Part shown: piece after piece, positions 8,589 to 17,376 of the stretch
How positions within the stretch are numbered: position 1 is the stretch's first letter
How the letters are laid out: each line of letters begins with the position of its first letter
NCBI RefSeq assembly: GCF_025465275.1
Contig: NZ_JAODNK010000181.1
Coordinates: 62,001-126,000 of the forward strand
Reading direction: 5' to 3'
Origin: Nocardia sp.
GTDB lineage: Bacteria; Actinomycetota; Actinomycetes; Mycobacteriales; Mycobacteriaceae
DNA: 64,000 bases
The notes under the pieces: model-generated
Told to the model about the DNA's origin: nothing
The model's database searches: none
What the model saw: only the letters and a program-made list of their open reading frames with translations
Translations under genes and position numbers: made by a program

Positions 8589-8647
8589 TCGACCAGGAAC
8601 TGATGGCGGGGCCTTCTCGACGTTTGCCGCCAACAGTTCCTGGTCGA
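8589..8647. repeat. Dispersed inverted-repeat element, copy A
   Basis: Two 21-base arms (8589-8609 and 8627-8647) match at 20 of 21 positions when one is reverse-complemented and enclose a 17-base loop; the shared core is CGACCAGGAACTG. A second copy with the same arm and loop lengths lies at 37393-37451 in opposite orientation. It sits 3' of the thioesterase gene, in the 309-base interval 8431-8739 that otherwise holds nothing recognisable. It could be a mobile palindromic unit or a transcription-ending hairpin. Confidence 0.75.
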
Positions 8648-8739
8648 TGCCCGAGAACACGCCCCGGCTCGCCAACTCGAAACGCCGATTCGACGATGCT
8701 CGGCGCGCTTGACGGGAGCCGAGTGCCGGGACGTGCAAG

Positions 8740-9507
8740 TCAGCTCTGCGACAGGCGGCGGGTGATCAAAGCTGCCAGGGCGGGCTGGTTTTCGGGGAGG
8801 TCGAGGTAGAAGTGGGCGCCGGGGAAGGTGGCGGTTTCGAAGTCTGCGGAGGTGTAGTTGCGCCACTCGTCGGCCTGGGCGACGGAGGTGGTGGGGTCGG
8901 CGGTGCTGACTAGTGCGGTGATCGGGGTGTGCAGGGGGGCGCCGGGGTGGTAGCGGTAGGTCTCTACGGCTTGGTAGTCGCTGCGGACGGCGGGGAGGAT
9001 CAATTCGGCGATGGTGGGTTCGGTGCGGAGGATGCGGACCGGCTCGGGGTCGTTGGCGAGGCGTTCCAGGTCGGCGATGAGGGCGTCGTCGGAGGAGAGG
9101 TGCAGGCGGCCGGGTTCCTCGAAGGCCGGTGCGGGGCGGCCGGATACGAACAGGTGGGCGAGGGGCCGGCCCGCCGCTTCGAGGCGGCGGGCGGTTTCGA
9201 AGGCGAGGGTCGCGCCCATGCTGTGGCCGAAGAGGGCGGGGCGGGCGGCAGCGGGCCAGCGGTGCATGTCCCGCGCGATGTGGTCCGCCAGCTCGGCGAG
9301 ATCGGGAATCGACTTGTCGCCCAGGCGATCCTGGCGACCGGGGTACTGCACGGCGAATACGGCTGTGCCGGCGCCGAACCGCTGCGCGAGCGGGCGGTAT
9401 CCGGTCACGGAGCCGCCTCCGGGTGGGAAGCACACCAGTACGGTTTTCGGGTCGGCGTCGGCCTTCAGGACGCGCAGCCAGTCGGTACCGGTGAGATTTG
9501 CCACCAC
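8740..9507 (-). CDS. Type II thioesterase
   Basis: A 255-residue alpha/beta-hydrolase thioesterase of the GrsT/TesA editing type, which releases aberrant acyl groups from carrier proteins of NRPS or PKS lines. Diagnostic motifs are VLVCFPPGGGSVTGYRPLA, VFAVQYPGRQDRLGD, the nucleophile GHSMGATLAFE, the acid-region ALVSTADPTTSVAQADEW and the His in FPGAHFYLDL. No NRPS or PKS gene lies in the window, so it must act in trans or on a distant cluster. It is divergent from the CoA-transferase gene with only 36 bases between start codons. Confidence 0.9.
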   Translation of the reverse strand: MVANLTGTDWLRVLKADADPKTVLVCFPPGGGSVTGYRPLAQRFGAGTAVFAVQYPGRQDRLGDKSIPDLAELADHIARDMHRWPAAARPALFGHSMGATLAFETARRLEAAGRPLAHLFVSGRPAPAFEEPGRLHLSSDDALIADLERLANDPEPVRILRTEPTIAELILPAVRSDYQAVETYRYHPGAPLHTPITALVSTADPTTSVAQADEWRNYTSADFETATFPGAHFYLDLPENQPALAALITRRLSQS

Positions 9508-9543
9508 GGCGGGTTTCTCCTTCGCGGACTAGGGTCGGGACTC

Positions 9544-10917
9544 GTGACTGCCTACACAACGCTGGTTCACGACTACGAGTCCGGGGTTGGTGTCACCGGA
9601 TCGAGTATGCCCGCCCTCGATCCGGGGGCGAATCTGGCTGCGACACTGCCGGTGTGGTCCCTCGCGGGCGGCGCGGTGGCGAGTTTCGCCGCCGCGGCCG
9701 ATCGACGCCGAGTGGCCTGCGGATTGACGACCCTGGAGAGCGTGCTCGACCCGGCCCGGATCGCGGCGGCCTTCTCCAGCGAGCGACTCTTCCGCGTCGA
9801 CGGCGTAGCCCCCGATGCCTTCGCAGAACTGTCGGGCTTCTTCCCGAGTGCGGACGGCTGGCTGCGAACGCACGCCAACTATTCGCATCATCGCGCCCGG
9901 CTGCTGACTGTTCTCGGATTGCCCGAAAATACCGACCGGACTGCCGCTGCCGCCCGCATCGCAGCGCTGTCCGGCGCGGAAATAGAAGAGCGCGCTGCCG
10001 AATTCGGCGCCATCGCGGTTCGGGTGCGCACCGAGCAGGAGTGGGCGGACAGCCCGCAGGGCAAGGCGGCCGCCGACGGCCCGCTGGTGGCCATCGAGGC
10101 GCGCGCGGATCGCGGCGAGATCGAATCCCCCACTGCCGCAACACAGATGCTGCCGCTACGCGGAATCCGCGTACTGGATCTCACGCGTGTCATCGCCGGA
10201 CCGGTCGCGACCCGGGCGCTGGCCCTGCTCGGCGCGGACGTGCTGCGCGTCGATCCGCCGCAGCTCCCGGAGATCGAATGGCAATTTCTCGATACCGGCC
10301 AGGGTAAGCGCTCCACCCTACTGGATTTGCATACCGAACTACCCGTATTGCGGGAGCTTCTCGCCGAAACTGATGTATTGATCACCGGTTACCGACCGGG
10401 AGCTTTGGAACGGCTCGGTGTGGTATCGGGCGATATTCGGCCAGGAATTGTGCACGGCCGGGTTTCGGCCTGGGGCGAGCGTGGACCGTGGGGCGATCGA
10501 CGCGGTTTCGACAGTATTGTGCAAGCAGCATCCGGAATATCTCTCATCGAAGGCGCACAGGACAATTCACGTGTCGCGGCCGCGGTCGGCGCACTGCCCG
10601 CCCAGGCGCTCGATCACGCCAGCGGATATCTGCTCGCCGCAGGGGTGCTCGACGCGCTCGCCGCACGAGAACAGGACGGTTTCGGACGTGACGTGCGAGT
10701 TGCGCTGGCCCGCACCGGGTCCTGGCTGCTCGCGGCGCCGGGCCGCACCCCGGGCCATCCACCGGCGCAGACGCCCGCAGCGGAGTACTCGGTGAGCCAT
10801 GACGGCGTTACGACGGCGGGACCAGTGCTGATGGAATATCCCGATCATCCCTGGCCGGCTTCGCAGTACGGTACACATGCCCCGATTTGGGCAGCCCGAC
10901 CGGACGGTTCGCAGTAG
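9544..10917 (+). CDS. CoA-transferase family III (CaiB/BaiF) protein with rearranged domain order
   Basis: About 457 residues from the GTG at 9544, which is preceded by AGGG. The classical N-terminal motif of the family (LPLRGIRVLDLTRVIAGPVA, then LLGADVLRVD) begins only near residue 203, and the expected active-site region GFDSIVQAASG lies further on. The first 200 residues contain a stretch normally found in the C-terminal half of these enzymes (DGWLRTHANYSHHRARLL). The order thus looks circularly permuted or derived from fused half-genes. The family transfers CoA between carboxylic acids or racemises alpha-methylacyl-CoA. The specific reaction is unknown. Confidence 0.82.
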   Translation: MTAYTTLVHDYESGVGVTGSSMPALDPGANLAATLPVWSLAGGAVASFAAAADRRRVACGLTTLESVLDPARIAAAFSSERLFRVDGVAPDAFAELSGFFPSADGWLRTHANYSHHRARLLTVLGLPENTDRTAAAARIAALSGAEIEERAAEFGAIAVRVRTEQEWADSPQGKAAADGPLVAIEARADRGEIESPTAATQMLPLRGIRVLDLTRVIAGPVATRALALLGADVLRVDPPQLPEIEWQFLDTGQGKRSTLLDLHTELPVLRELLAETDVLITGYRPGALERLGVVSGDIRPGIVHGRVSAWGERGPWGDRRGFDSIVQAASGISLIEGAQDNSRVAAAVGALPAQALDHASGYLLAAGVLDALAAREQDGFGRDVRVALARTGSWLLAAPGRTPGHPPAQTPAAEYSVSHDGVTTAGPVLMEYPDHPWPASQYGTHAPIWAARPDGSQ

Positions 10918-11081
10918 CTGGGAAGGGTGCACGATCGCCTGCACGCACACCCGCAAACACATCAGCGAACAATGCGAATTCCCTTCGTGCATAGCGTTTT
11001 AATATCGTTAATAGATGAGATGCTGGGACCGACATCAATAATGCCGACGCTTGTGCCGGCATGCGGATGGAGGACGTCATC

Positions 11082-12629
11082 GTGGACATACCAGGCCCCC
11101 TGCTGACTGCGGCAGGAGATGGCACCACTACCAAAGTTGGTCGCCGGGAATGGACCGGATTGGCGGTGTTGGCGCTGGCGTGTTTGGTGTACTCCATGGA
11201 CCTCACCGTTCTGCACCTCGCCGTGCCCGAGATAAGCGAGGTACTACGACCCACCAGCTCCCAATTGCTGTGGATCATCGACGTTTACGGGTTCATGGTT
11301 GCGGGTCTGTTACTGACCATGGGCACCATCGGCGACCGCATCGGGCGGCGGCGACTACTCATGACCGGCGCGGCAGCCTTCGCCGCGGTGTCCATCATCG
11401 CCGCGTTCGCGCCGTCGGCCCCGGTGCTCATCGGTTGTCGTGCACTGCTCGGAGTCGCCGGTGCCACGCTCGCACCGTCCACACTCTCGTTGATTTTCAC
11501 CATGTTTCCCGATACCCGGCAGCGGTCGCTGGCCGTCGGGGTGTGGGTGGGCTCGTACTCCGTCGGCGGTTCGATCGGGCCGCTGGCCGGCGGCCTGATG
11601 CTCGAACACTTCTGGTGGGGTTCGGTTTTCCTGCTGGCGGTACCGGTCATGGTGCTGCTGCTGATCCTCGCGCCGCGGGTGCTGCCCGAGTTCCGGGACC
11701 CGGACGCGGGCCGACTCGATCTGCTCAGCGCGCTGATGTGCACCAGCGCAGTCCTACTCGTGGTGTACGGCATGAAGGAGATCGCCCAGGACGGCCCGGT
11801 GCCCATGGCGATCGGCGCACTGGCCGCCGGTCTCACCATCGGATCGACGTTCATTCGCCGGCAACTGACCCATCCGGAGCCCATGCTGGATCTGAAACTG
11901 TTCCGGCTGAGCAGTTTCCGCATGGCACTGACCGTGAACATGGTCGCCATCTTCGCGGCGTTCGGGTACTTCCTGTTCGTGGGCCAGTACTTCCAGCTCG
12001 TGCTGGGCATGTCGCCGCTGCGCGCCGGAATCGCCACCATCCCAGCCGGTTTGGGCTTCATGATCGGCTCACAGCTCGGCCCGCGCATCGGCAAGGTGGT
12101 GCGCCCCGCGTACATGATCGGGGTCGGCATGGTCATGGCGGCAGGCGGATTGCTGCTGCTGACCAGGATCACCGAGACCGGCGGCGTGGGATTGACCATC
12201 ATCGCCTCGCTGCTGGTGTCGTTCGGTTTGGCGCCGGTCTTCGGGATCACCACCGAACTCATTGTCGGCACCGCGCCGCCGGAGCAGGCCGGGGCCGCCT
12301 CCGGACTCTCCGAGACCGGAGCCGAATTCGGTGGGGCGCTGGGAATTTCCATGCTCGGCAGCCTCAGCATCGCCATCTACCGTAGTCAGTTGGGCAACAC
12401 ACTCCCCGCCGGATTACGTGATGCCGATGTGCACAGCGCACGCGATACCCTCGGCGCCGCCATGGAGGTCGCGAACGGACTGCCCGGCAAATTGGGTACT
12501 GCGGTGGCGGAGTCGGCCAAGCACGCGTTTCTCACCGGCATGCACTTGACCTCGGCCATTGCCGCCGTGGCCGCGCTCCTGCTGGCAGTGATCGCGGTAC
12601 TGCGGCTGCGGCACATACCGCCGGGCTGA
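11082..12629 (+). CDS. MFS drug-efflux transporter (DHA2, 14-TM, LfrA/QacA-like)
   Basis: About 515 residues with roughly fourteen hydrophobic segments. DHA2 motifs are visible: LYSMDLTVLHLAVPEI-type motif D1, GDRIGRRRLLM (motif A) and a motif C-like VGSYSVGGSIGPLAGG. It should export amphipathic compounds by proton antiport across the cytoplasmic membrane. The start is probably the GTG at 11082, which has GGAGG 8 bases upstream; ATGs at 11061 and 11067 are upstream alternatives. An AT-rich near-palindrome (TTAATATCGTTAA, 11000-11012) lies in the promoter interval. A TetR gene converges on it with a 1-base gap, reminiscent of LfrA/LfrR. Confidence 0.92.
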   Translation: MDIPGPLLTAAGDGTTTKVGRREWTGLAVLALACLVYSMDLTVLHLAVPEISEVLRPTSSQLLWIIDVYGFMVAGLLLTMGTIGDRIGRRRLLMTGAAAFAAVSIIAAFAPSAPVLIGCRALLGVAGATLAPSTLSLIFTMFPDTRQRSLAVGVWVGSYSVGGSIGPLAGGLMLEHFWWGSVFLLAVPVMVLLLILAPRVLPEFRDPDAGRLDLLSALMCTSAVLLVVYGMKEIAQDGPVPMAIGALAAGLTIGSTFIRRQLTHPEPMLDLKLFRLSSFRMALTVNMVAIFAAFGYFLFVGQYFQLVLGMSPLRAGIATIPAGLGFMIGSQLGPRIGKVVRPAYMIGVGMVMAAGGLLLLTRITETGGVGLTIIASLLVSFGLAPVFGITTELIVGTAPPEQAGAASGLSETGAEFGGALGISMLGSLSIAIYRSQLGNTLPAGLRDADVHSARDTLGAAMEVANGLPGKLGTAVAESAKHAFLTGMHLTSAIAAVAALLLAVIAVLRLRHIPPG

Positions 12630-12630
12630 T

Positions 12631-13206
12631 TCAGTTTCCGCAGATGGCCGCGACGGCGGTCGCCAGGTCGTCGCCGGTGAACTGCTCGACGGTGGCCGGC
12701 GCGATGAGTGACTGCATGGCCATTCCCTGAAAGAGTATGAAGAGCATCTTGGCCAGGGCGCCGGCCTGAGCTGCGGAGAGCTGCGGATGAGTCGCGCGCA
12801 ACACCTCGCTGATATCGGCGTGCGCCCCGGCACTCGCCTGCTCCATGAACCCCCGCGATTCCTCATCGCGCGCGATCTGCACACCGTTCTCGAGACTCAG
12901 CAGCAGATTCTCGCGATTGCGCAGGACGACCTCGACCAGACCGTCCCAGGTGGGCGCGAGCGCGTCCATGAGCGATCGCCCCTCCCCCGCATCCTTGATG
13001 GCCGCGTCCATCTCGTCACCGATCTCGGTGCCGACACCCAAAGTGAGCGCCTCCATGACCAGGCGATCCTTGGAACCGAAGTGATAGCCGATGGCGGCCA
13101 GGCTCACTCCGGCGGCACTGGCGATATCGCGGGCGGTCACCTTCGCCAGGCCACGGTCGAGGATTGCCTGGCGAGCACCCGTCAGTAGGTCTTCTCGATT
13201 TCCCAT
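12631..13206 (-). CDS. TetR/AcrR regulator of the monooxygenase (and possibly the exporter)
   Basis: A 191-residue regulator. The HTH is NREDLLTGARQAILDRG, VTARDIASAAGVSLAAIGYH and FGSKDRLVMEAL; the rest is an all-helical ligand domain ending at ATAVAAICGN. It is divergent from the FAD monooxygenase, and the 106-base gap holds two related palindromic sites centred on TAGACAnnTGTCTA-like half-sites. It probably represses itself and the monooxygenase. It also converges with the MFS exporter, suggesting a resistance locus of exporter, regulator and drug-modifying flavoenzyme. Confidence 0.9.
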   Translation of the reverse strand: MGNREDLLTGARQAILDRGLAKVTARDIASAAGVSLAAIGYHFGSKDRLVMEALTLGVGTEIGDEMDAAIKDAGEGRSLMDALAPTWDGLVEVVLRNRENLLLSLENGVQIARDEESRGFMEQASAGAHADISEVLRATHPQLSAAQAGALAKMLFILFQGMAMQSLIAPATVEQFTGDDLATAVAAICGN

Positions 13207-13223
13207 AACCCCACCTTACCAGC

Positions 13224-13282
13224 GTCTTAGACATTTGTTCTAGACACCCGTGCCATAGTTCTGTTAGACATATGTCTTAGAC
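13224..13282. promoter_or_regulatory. Two palindromic operators between TetR and monooxygenase
   Basis: Site 1 at about 13224-13247 contains TAGACATTTGTTCTAGAC. Site 2 at about 13263-13282 contains TTAGACATATGTCTTAGAC, with the perfect core GACATATGTC. Both share the TAGACA half-site and lie in the divergent promoter region, as expected for a TetR autorepressor. Confidence 0.65.
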
Positions 13283-13312
13283 GGACGTACTTCACCACCA
13301 CGGGAGATTCCA

Positions 13313-14521
13313 ATGAGCACTGACACCAACCTCCGCATCCTGATCGCCGGCGGCGGCATCGCGGGCAATGCCGTTGCCCTGCAGCTGGTTCGGGCCGGCA
13401 TCGCCACCACGGTGGTCGAGCGGGCCACCGCTCCCCGGCCGGGCGGTCAGGCGGTCGATCTGCGCGGACCCAGTCGCGAGGTGGCCGAGCGCATGGGCCT
13501 GATGGACGGCATTCGCAAGCACCAGCTGCACGAGAAGGGCATGGTCCAGGTCGATGCCGACGGCGCCACGATCTACGAGATGCCGATGGAGATGTTCGAG
13601 GGCCACGGCGCGATCGCCGAGGTCGAGATCAGCCGCGGTGACCTCAATGGCGTGCTGCTCACCGAACTCGCCGGTGCCGCAGGCGAACTCGATTATCGCT
13701 ACGGCGAGTGGATCGAGACCCTGGACCAGGACGGGACCGGTGTGACCGTCGGCTTCGCCTCCGGGCTCAGCGAGCGCTATGACCTGGTCATCGGCGCCGA
13801 CGGCGTGCACTCCGGTACGCGCAAACTGGCCTTCGGCCCCGAGGAGCAGTTCACCACCTACCTGGGCGGATACATGTCCTTCTACACCATCCCGACCCCC
13901 GATGCGGCCGTACCGGATTGGATGGCCATGCACGTGGTGCCCCGCGCCTCGGTCGGCGTTCGCTCCGATGCCGATCCGGCGACTTCGAAGGCCATTCTGA
14001 CTTTCCGCATCGACGCGGATCCGGCCCTGCGCCGCGATACCGAGGCGCAGCAGCAACTCGTTCGCAGCATGGTCGCCGGGACCGGGTGGTGCGAACCGGA
14101 GGTACTGGCGGGATTGGACGCCGCTACCGACTTCTACTTCGACGAATTGGTGCGCGTGGATATGCCGTCGCTGTCTGCCGGACGCATCACTCTGCTGGGC
14201 GATGCCGGGTATTGCGGGTCGCCGCTGACAGGTATGGGCACCGCCATGGCAATCGTCGGCGCCTATCTGCTCGCGGGTGAAATCGCCGCTACCCCAGGCG
14301 ATATCACCGGTGCGCTGGCGCGCTACGAGGCCGCGGTCACGCCGTTCCTGGAGAAGGCCAAGACGCTGCCCGGCGGCGGCCTCAAGATGATGATCCCGAC
14401 CAGCAAGGTCGGCCTGAAGGTCCTGGTGCGGGTCGGCAAGCTCATGATGTCCCGCCCGTTCCGCCCGATCATGACCAAGATGCTCGACACCACCGAGGAC
14501 TATGTGCTTCCCAGCTACTGA
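13313..14521 (+). CDS. FAD-dependent aromatic hydroxylase-type monooxygenase (TetX/PHBH class)
   Basis: A 402-residue class A flavin monooxygenase. It has the N-terminal FAD-binding GxGxxG (ILIAGGGIAGNAVALQLVRAG), an acidic residue ending strand 2 (TTVVERA), the GD/DG motif LVIGADGVHSGTRK and the ribityl-binding ITLLGDAGYCGSPLTGMGTA. An ATG follows a CGGGAG Shine-Dalgarno. Such enzymes hydroxylate aromatic or polyketide compounds, including antibiotics such as tetracycline or rifampicin. The divergent TetR and the nearby MFS exporter favour a detoxification role; the substrate is unknown. Confidence 0.9.
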   Translation: MSTDTNLRILIAGGGIAGNAVALQLVRAGIATTVVERATAPRPGGQAVDLRGPSREVAERMGLMDGIRKHQLHEKGMVQVDADGATIYEMPMEMFEGHGAIAEVEISRGDLNGVLLTELAGAAGELDYRYGEWIETLDQDGTGVTVGFASGLSERYDLVIGADGVHSGTRKLAFGPEEQFTTYLGGYMSFYTIPTPDAAVPDWMAMHVVPRASVGVRSDADPATSKAILTFRIDADPALRRDTEAQQQLVRSMVAGTGWCEPEVLAGLDAATDFYFDELVRVDMPSLSAGRITLLGDAGYCGSPLTGMGTAMAIVGAYLLAGEIAATPGDITGALARYEAAVTPFLEKAKTLPGGGLKMMIPTSKVGLKVLVRVGKLMMSRPFRPIMTKMLDTTEDYVLPSY

Positions 14522-14544
14522 TTCGCGACGACTACGCTCGAACC

Positions 14545-15600
14545 GTGCGGCAGAAGATCATCATGGACAATGACACCGGCATCGATGACTCCCTCGGTCT
14601 GCTCTACCTATTGGCCTCCCCCGAGGCCGAGATCGTCGGAATCGCCTCCACCGCGGGCAATGTGCCCGCGGCCCGGGTGGCAGCCAATAATCTCGCCCTG
14701 CTCGACCTGTGCCGGGCCCCCGAGCTCGAAGTGGCGCTCGGCGCGGCGCAGCCGCTGGCGATTCCACTGCGCACCACCGAGGACACGCATGGGCCGCAGG
14801 GCGTCGGGTATGCGGAGTTGCCGGTCTCCGCGCGACGGCTATCGGACCGCTCGGCGGCGCAGCTGTGGGTCGATCTGGCCCGGCAATATCCGGGCGAGAT
14901 CGTCGGGCTGTGCACCGGGCCGCTCACCAATCTCGCGCTGGCGCTGCGGATCGAGCCCGAGCTCCCCCTGCTCCTGCAGCGGTTGGTGATCATGGGCGGG
15001 GCATTCAATCATCCGGGCAACACCACCCCCACCAACGAGTGGAATGTGCACGTGGATCCGGAGGCCGCCAAGGAGGTGTTCGACGCGTTCGCGGCGGCGC
15101 CGGCGGACCGGCGGCCGATCGTGTGCGCGCTGGACATTACCGAGACCATCGAGATGCGGCCGAAGCACTTGGCGCTCTTGGCCGAACGGGCGGGTAGCGA
15201 GCCCGTGGAGACGGTCACCGAAACCGATCCGCCCGAGGCGCGGTCGGCGGCGAGCAATCCGATCGTCCGGTATCTCACCGATGCGATCCGCTTCTACTTC
15301 GACTTCCACCTGCTGTACGAAAAGGTGTACCTGGCGCATATGCACGATCCGTTCGCCGCGGCAGTGGCCTTGGATCCGCGACTGGCCGTCACCAAGCCCG
15401 CGACGGTCGATGTGGAGCTGGCCGGGACCATCACCCGGGCCACCACCGTCGCCGATTGGGACGGGATGTGGGAGCGGGAAGCCAATGCGGACATAGTCGT
15501 CGGGACCGATCCGGAGTTGTTCTTCGAACGGCTCGTCAGCCGCGTCGGAGATCTGGCACGGGCCACCTATCCCCCGCAGGAAGGACCGCAGAGCCGGTGA
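14545..15600 (+). CDS. Inosine/uridine-preferring nucleoside hydrolase
   Basis: A 351-residue Ca2+-dependent N-ribohydrolase that splits ribonucleosides into base and ribose. The metal-binding aspartate cluster is at the N-terminus (IIMDNDTGIDDSLGLLYLL). The family continues with IVGIASTAGN, GPQGVGYAELP, EIVGLCTGPLTNLALAL, IMGGAFNHPGNTT and NEWNVHVDPEAAKEVF. The start is GTG at 14545. Its TGA overlaps the GTG of the following amidohydrolase by 3 bases, so the pair forms an operon and may act in one nucleoside or base salvage pathway. Confidence 0.92.
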   Translation: MRQKIIMDNDTGIDDSLGLLYLLASPEAEIVGIASTAGNVPAARVAANNLALLDLCRAPELEVALGAAQPLAIPLRTTEDTHGPQGVGYAELPVSARRLSDRSAAQLWVDLARQYPGEIVGLCTGPLTNLALALRIEPELPLLLQRLVIMGGAFNHPGNTTPTNEWNVHVDPEAAKEVFDAFAAAPADRRPIVCALDITETIEMRPKHLALLAERAGSEPVETVTETDPPEARSAASNPIVRYLTDAIRFYFDFHLLYEKVYLAHMHDPFAAAVALDPRLAVTKPATVDVELAGTITRATTVADWDGMWEREANADIVVGTDPELFFERLVSRVGDLARATYPPQEGPQSR

Positions 15601-16481
15601 GCGACGTGGCCGAAGACGACTACGTCGCCGATTTCCGGACCCGGCTCGGGCTGTCCGGAATCATCGATATCCATACGCATTTCATGCCCGAGCAGGTGAT
15701 GCGCAAGGTGTGGGATTACTTCGAATCCGCCGGACCGCTGATCGGGCGCACCTGGCCCATCGCCTACCGCGATGAGGAGCAGGTGCGGCTGAAGACCCTG
15801 CGCGGCTTCGGGGTTCGCGCCTTCACCTCGATGGTGTACCCGCACAAGGCCGACATGGCGGCCTGGCTCAACCAGTGGTCCGCCGAGTTCGCCGCCCGCA
15901 CACCCGACTGCCTGCACACCGCAACCTTCTACCCGGACGCCGGTGCGGCCGGTTATGTGGCGGAGGCGCTCGCGGCGGGAGCGCGAATCTTCAAGGTACA
16001 CATCCAGGTCGGGCAGTTCTCGCCGGTCGATCCGCTGCTCACCGAGGTGTGGGGATTGATTCAGGAAGCCGGGACTCCGGTCGTTGTGCACTGCGGATCC
16101 GGGCCCACCGCCGGCAAATTCACCGGTCCGGGACCCATTGCCGCGCTGCTGGAGCGGTTTCCGCGACTGCGGCTGATCATCGCCCATATGGGTGCGCCCG
16201 AGTACAGCGAATTCCTCGATATCGCAGCGGCGTACGACGGCGTACTGCTCGATACCACCATGAATTTCACCGACTTCTTCGAGTCCGCCGATCCGTTCCC
16301 GGTCAGCGAGCGCGGGCGGCTGCGCGAGTTCGGCGACCGGATTCTGTTCGGCAGCGACTTCCCCAATATCCCGTACTCGTACGGGCATGCGCTCGAGTCG
16401 CTGGAGCGCCTCGAACTCGGCGACGACTGGCTGCGACAGGTCTGCTACGGCAATGCCGCACGGGAGTTCGGGATCGCCTGA
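15597..16481 (+). CDS. Metal-dependent amidohydrolase (TIM-barrel, amidohydrolase 2 family)
   Basis: About 294 residues from the GTG at 15597, which overlaps the nucleoside hydrolase stop. Metal ligands of the amidohydrolase fold are visible: HxH in IIDIHTHFMPEQV, His in VVVHCGSGPTAGK, His in LRLIIAHMGAPEY and the terminal Asp in ILFGSDFPNIPYSYG. Members act on C-N, C-C or decarboxylation chemistry of small carboxylates or cyclic amides. Coupling to the nucleoside hydrolase suggests a substrate derived from a freed base, but this is inference. Confidence 0.87.
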   Translation: MSDVAEDDYVADFRTRLGLSGIIDIHTHFMPEQVMRKVWDYFESAGPLIGRTWPIAYRDEEQVRLKTLRGFGVRAFTSMVYPHKADMAAWLNQWSAEFAARTPDCLHTATFYPDAGAAGYVAEALAAGARIFKVHIQVGQFSPVDPLLTEVWGLIQEAGTPVVVHCGSGPTAGKFTGPGPIAALLERFPRLRLIIAHMGAPEYSEFLDIAAAYDGVLLDTTMNFTDFFESADPFPVSERGRLREFGDRILFGSDFPNIPYSYGHALESLERLELGDDWLRQVCYGNAAREFGIA

Positions 16482-16524
16482 CCCGAATGCCGCTGCGGGC
16501 GATGGCTATTCCAGTATCGCGACC

Positions 16525-17376
16525 TCACTCGGCAGCCGTCCTCGTGGCAGTGACGACCACCGTGGTGTACGGCATCGTGAAGCCGCCGCCCAGCGCGTCG
16601 ATCGCGGTGCCGACGCCCTCGAGTATCTGCGCCAACTGCTCCGGCGGGAGCTGCGTGAGGGGCCCGTGGCTGGGCATCTGGTCGAGCCACGCGTCCCGCG
16701 TGTAGTGCTGCTCCCAATCGAAGCGCCACTGCTCCGGGTCAGTGAACCCACCTGCCACACGGATCCCGTCGGCCGCCTTCGTCAATATCGGCTCATACAC
16801 CCCCAGCACCGGACCACGCTCGGGCTGGATATTGAACGGCGAGCCGGGGATGACGCGCTCGTAGACCTCCGAGAAGGCCTGCGCCACTTCGAACGGCAGC
16901 TGGAATACATGCCAGAACGGCGCCAACCTGCCGCCGGTCCGCAGCACCTGTGCCGATTTGGCCGCTCCCGCAATCGGATCGACCCAGTGCCACGCCTGTC
17001 CGGCGACGATGGCATCGAAGGTCCGCCCGGCGGGGTCCCACGCCTCGAAGGTCGCGACCTCGACGTCGATTCCGCTTCGACGTGCGAAATCGGCCATCCG
17101 CGCATCGGGTTCGACTCCCAGCGTCGTGCAGCCGGCCGCGCGGAACTGCCGGGCCGCAATGCCGGTGCCGCAACCGACATCGAGCAGGTTCGGTCCCGGG
17201 GACTCGGTGACTATCCGGTTGATCAGGGCAGCGGGGTATGCGGGCCGGGCGCGGTCGTAGCGTTCCGGGTTCGCGCCGAAGGACTCCGCGACTTGCCGGT
17301 ACTGGTGCGGCGCCGTCGGGGCGGGCGGTGTGGGTTCCGGGCTTATAGTGGGCATGCGCCCACTATAAGTCGGCAC
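16525..17376 (-). CDS. Class I SAM-dependent methyltransferase
   Basis: About 283 residues. Motif I is LLDVGCGTGIAARQFRAAGC, motif II is the acidic end of TLGVEPDARM, and the post-motif is FDAIVAGQAWHWVDP, typical of the Methyltransf_11/25 group. The acceptor is unknown. The first possible starts are GTG at 17376 and ATG at 17355, and a 28-base palindrome covers this start region. A TetR regulator is divergent, 50 bases away, and probably represses the gene by binding over its initiation site. Confidence 0.88.
   Translation of the reverse strand: MPTYSGRMPTISPEPTPPAPTAPHQYRQVAESFGANPERYDRARPAYPAALINRIVTESPGPNLLDVGCGTGIAARQFRAAGCTTLGVEPDARMADFARRSGIDVEVATFEAWDPAGRTFDAIVAGQAWHWVDPIAGAAKSAQVLRTGGRLAPFWHVFQLPFEVAQAFSEVYERVIPGSPFNIQPERGPVLGVYEPILTKAADGIRVAGGFTDPEQWRFDWEQHYTRDAWLDQMPSHGPLTQLPPEQLAQILEGVGTAIDALGGGFTMPYTTVVVTATRTAAE
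17343..17370. promoter_or_regulatory. Palindromic operator over the methyltransferase start
   Basis: Perfect 12-base arms CTTATAGTGGGC and GCCCACTATAAG flank a 4-base centre (ATGC). The element covers the first codons of the methyltransferase and faces a divergent TetR gene. A partial half-site (ATGCCCAC) recurs just downstream at about 17378-17386. Confidence 0.72.

Noticed and set aside
8327..9559. 410-codon minus-strand frame spanning the inverted-repeat element
   Set aside because: It is a frame-shifted shadow of the thioesterase, and the stretch across the repeat shows no recognisable protein. I considered an IS remnant there but found no transposase motif.
8740..10917. Possible NRPS/PKS cluster suggested by the type II thioesterase
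   Set aside because: No adenylation, ketosynthase or carrier-protein gene occurs in the window; the neighbours are a hydrolase and a CoA-transferase.
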